DNA from: Takakia lepidozioides
Lineage: Eukaryota > Streptophyta > Takakiopsida > Takakiales > Takakiaceae
Direction of reading: 5' to 3'
Assembly (NCBI GenBank): GCA_030704615.1
Contig: CM060732.1
Location: 57,765,053-57,829,052, forward strand
Length of the DNA stretch: 64,000 nt
Shown piece after piece: positions 63,076 to 64,000 of this stretch. The number at the start of each line of letters is the position of its first letter. Within the stretch, counting starts at the first letter, position 1. Both the position numbers and the translations under genes were made by a program. The notes under the pieces are model-generated. The model was not told where the DNA came from, searched no databases, and was given only the letters and a program-made list of their open reading frames with translations.

Positions 63076-64000
63076 CCACTTGAGTTGATTAGATACTTAA
63101 CTTGAGTGAATGAAGAGCACTTTAACACATACACATGGTCATTATTCAAAGAGGGGAGTAACAAGTGTTTAACAATTAAACACATAATGCTTGCTTAGTT
63201 CACCAAAGTTGGGAGTATGATAATTATGCTAACACATATAGTTTTATCGCTTATGGAGGTAAGAGAGATGGTAGCCCTAGAAAGCTACTTGGTATGACTT
63301 AATTTCCTTGGGTTAAGTGGGCCTAATGTGGGTTGAATTGCATATGAGATCTTACCAATTTTGTACTATGGAACAGTCCAGGCCTCGCCAAGATTTCAGG
63401 CCGGGCAGAGAGTGGGGCAGAATGGCCCACGCCCTGACCGTTCCCTCACGTCATTCTAGTTTAGGGAAACTGCCCGAAAAGTGGAGCACTCGAGCATTCT
63501 ACGACCCACTCGAGCGTTCTGCTGCCCGCTGGAACATTCTGCCAGCTAGGGCAGGCAAACATGGCAGAACAACCACCTCCTCAAGTAGGCAGGGCAGGAA
63601 AATTTGGAACGGGCTGTACAACAGGTTAAATTGGTACCCTTGGTCAGTCCTCAAATCCAGGAAAGTCCGCGGGTACGAATTCTACCTTTCACGTGATTGG
63701 CTCCTTATCGGATACGGATGGGGTAACTGAGTCACCCTTTATGCAACTTGTCGTCGTGATGAATGAAGCTTCCAATAATGGATGGGAATGTATGCAATGG
63801 ACAGAGAAATGAGTTCTGTGACTCATACATGATAAATTTGGGGCCTTGTTTTTTTTTTTTTTTTTTTCCTATGTATCCTTTCCTGAAACAATAATTATAA
63901 GAAAATTCCCTGGTCTGTTAAAATTAAAAAACAAAAAATCCAGTCCAGGGTTCAAACTTCAGATCCCCTTAATGTGTCACTGATCTCAAGACTGTCAGGC
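63076..64000. other. Unassigned right edge
   Basis: A more GC-rich patch at 63,370-63,720 has the repeated phrase ctcgagc(a/g)ttct and is open on plus from 63,317 to 63,730 without recognisable content. A run of T lies at 63,849-63,867. An LTR or other element end is possible but not shown. Confidence 0.35.

Overview
This is a nuclear window from a land plant, most likely a seed-free plant with swimming sperm (lycophyte, fern or bryophyte). Three things point there: PLS-class pentatricopeptide (PPR) genes with E and DYW domains, introns with plant-style GT/AG sites, and an exon coding a dynein heavy-chain segment (flowering plants have no dynein heavy chains). Most of the sequence is non-coding or decayed transposable elements. 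I could not run any search, so all family calls come from reading motifs.

Layout. 1-3.8 kb: a 206-bp tandem repeat and the last exon of a CELF/Bruno-like RNA-binding protein (+). 6.8-13.6 kb: decayed Copia elements followed by a truncated Ty3/gypsy fragment, which abuts a small fragment of a PPR-gene 5' region. 14.7-24.0 kb and 37.8-43.0 kb: three copies (C1, C2, C3) of a duplicated segment. Each carries a three-exon LEA-like stress-protein gene on the minus strand, at 16.35-17.34, 22.44-23.39 and 41.64-42.62 kb. C2 and C3 each also hold a 5'-truncated LINE with a restriction-like endonuclease domain. 24-26 kb: an inverted-repeat segment and one dynein exon. 27-33 kb: tandem repeats, then a broken retrotransposon that reads gag - zinc knuckles - protease - cytosine-5 DNA methyltransferase. 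33.9-37.4 kb (-): a multi-exon pseudogene resembling an amino-type (N6-adenine/N4-cytosine) methyltransferase. 43.7-45.95 kb: a second kind of LINE. 46.1-60.8 kb: three related PPR genes plus a dihydroneopterin aldolase gene between the two head-to-head PPR genes. 60.8-64 kb: no gene recognised.

How it fits together. The working host genes I would trust are the three LEA paralogs, the dihydroneopterin aldolase (folate synthesis), the middle PPR gene (complete E1-E2-DYW, a likely organelle C-to-U RNA-editing factor) and the ends or pieces of the CELF and dynein genes. The outer two PPR genes have lost their DYW ends in different ways. The three PPR genes share an upstream exon whose reading frame and phase-1 splice donor are kept in all three. 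The most unusual content is the cytosine methyltransferase built into a gypsy-type retroelement, with a second methyltransferase-like pseudogene beside it.
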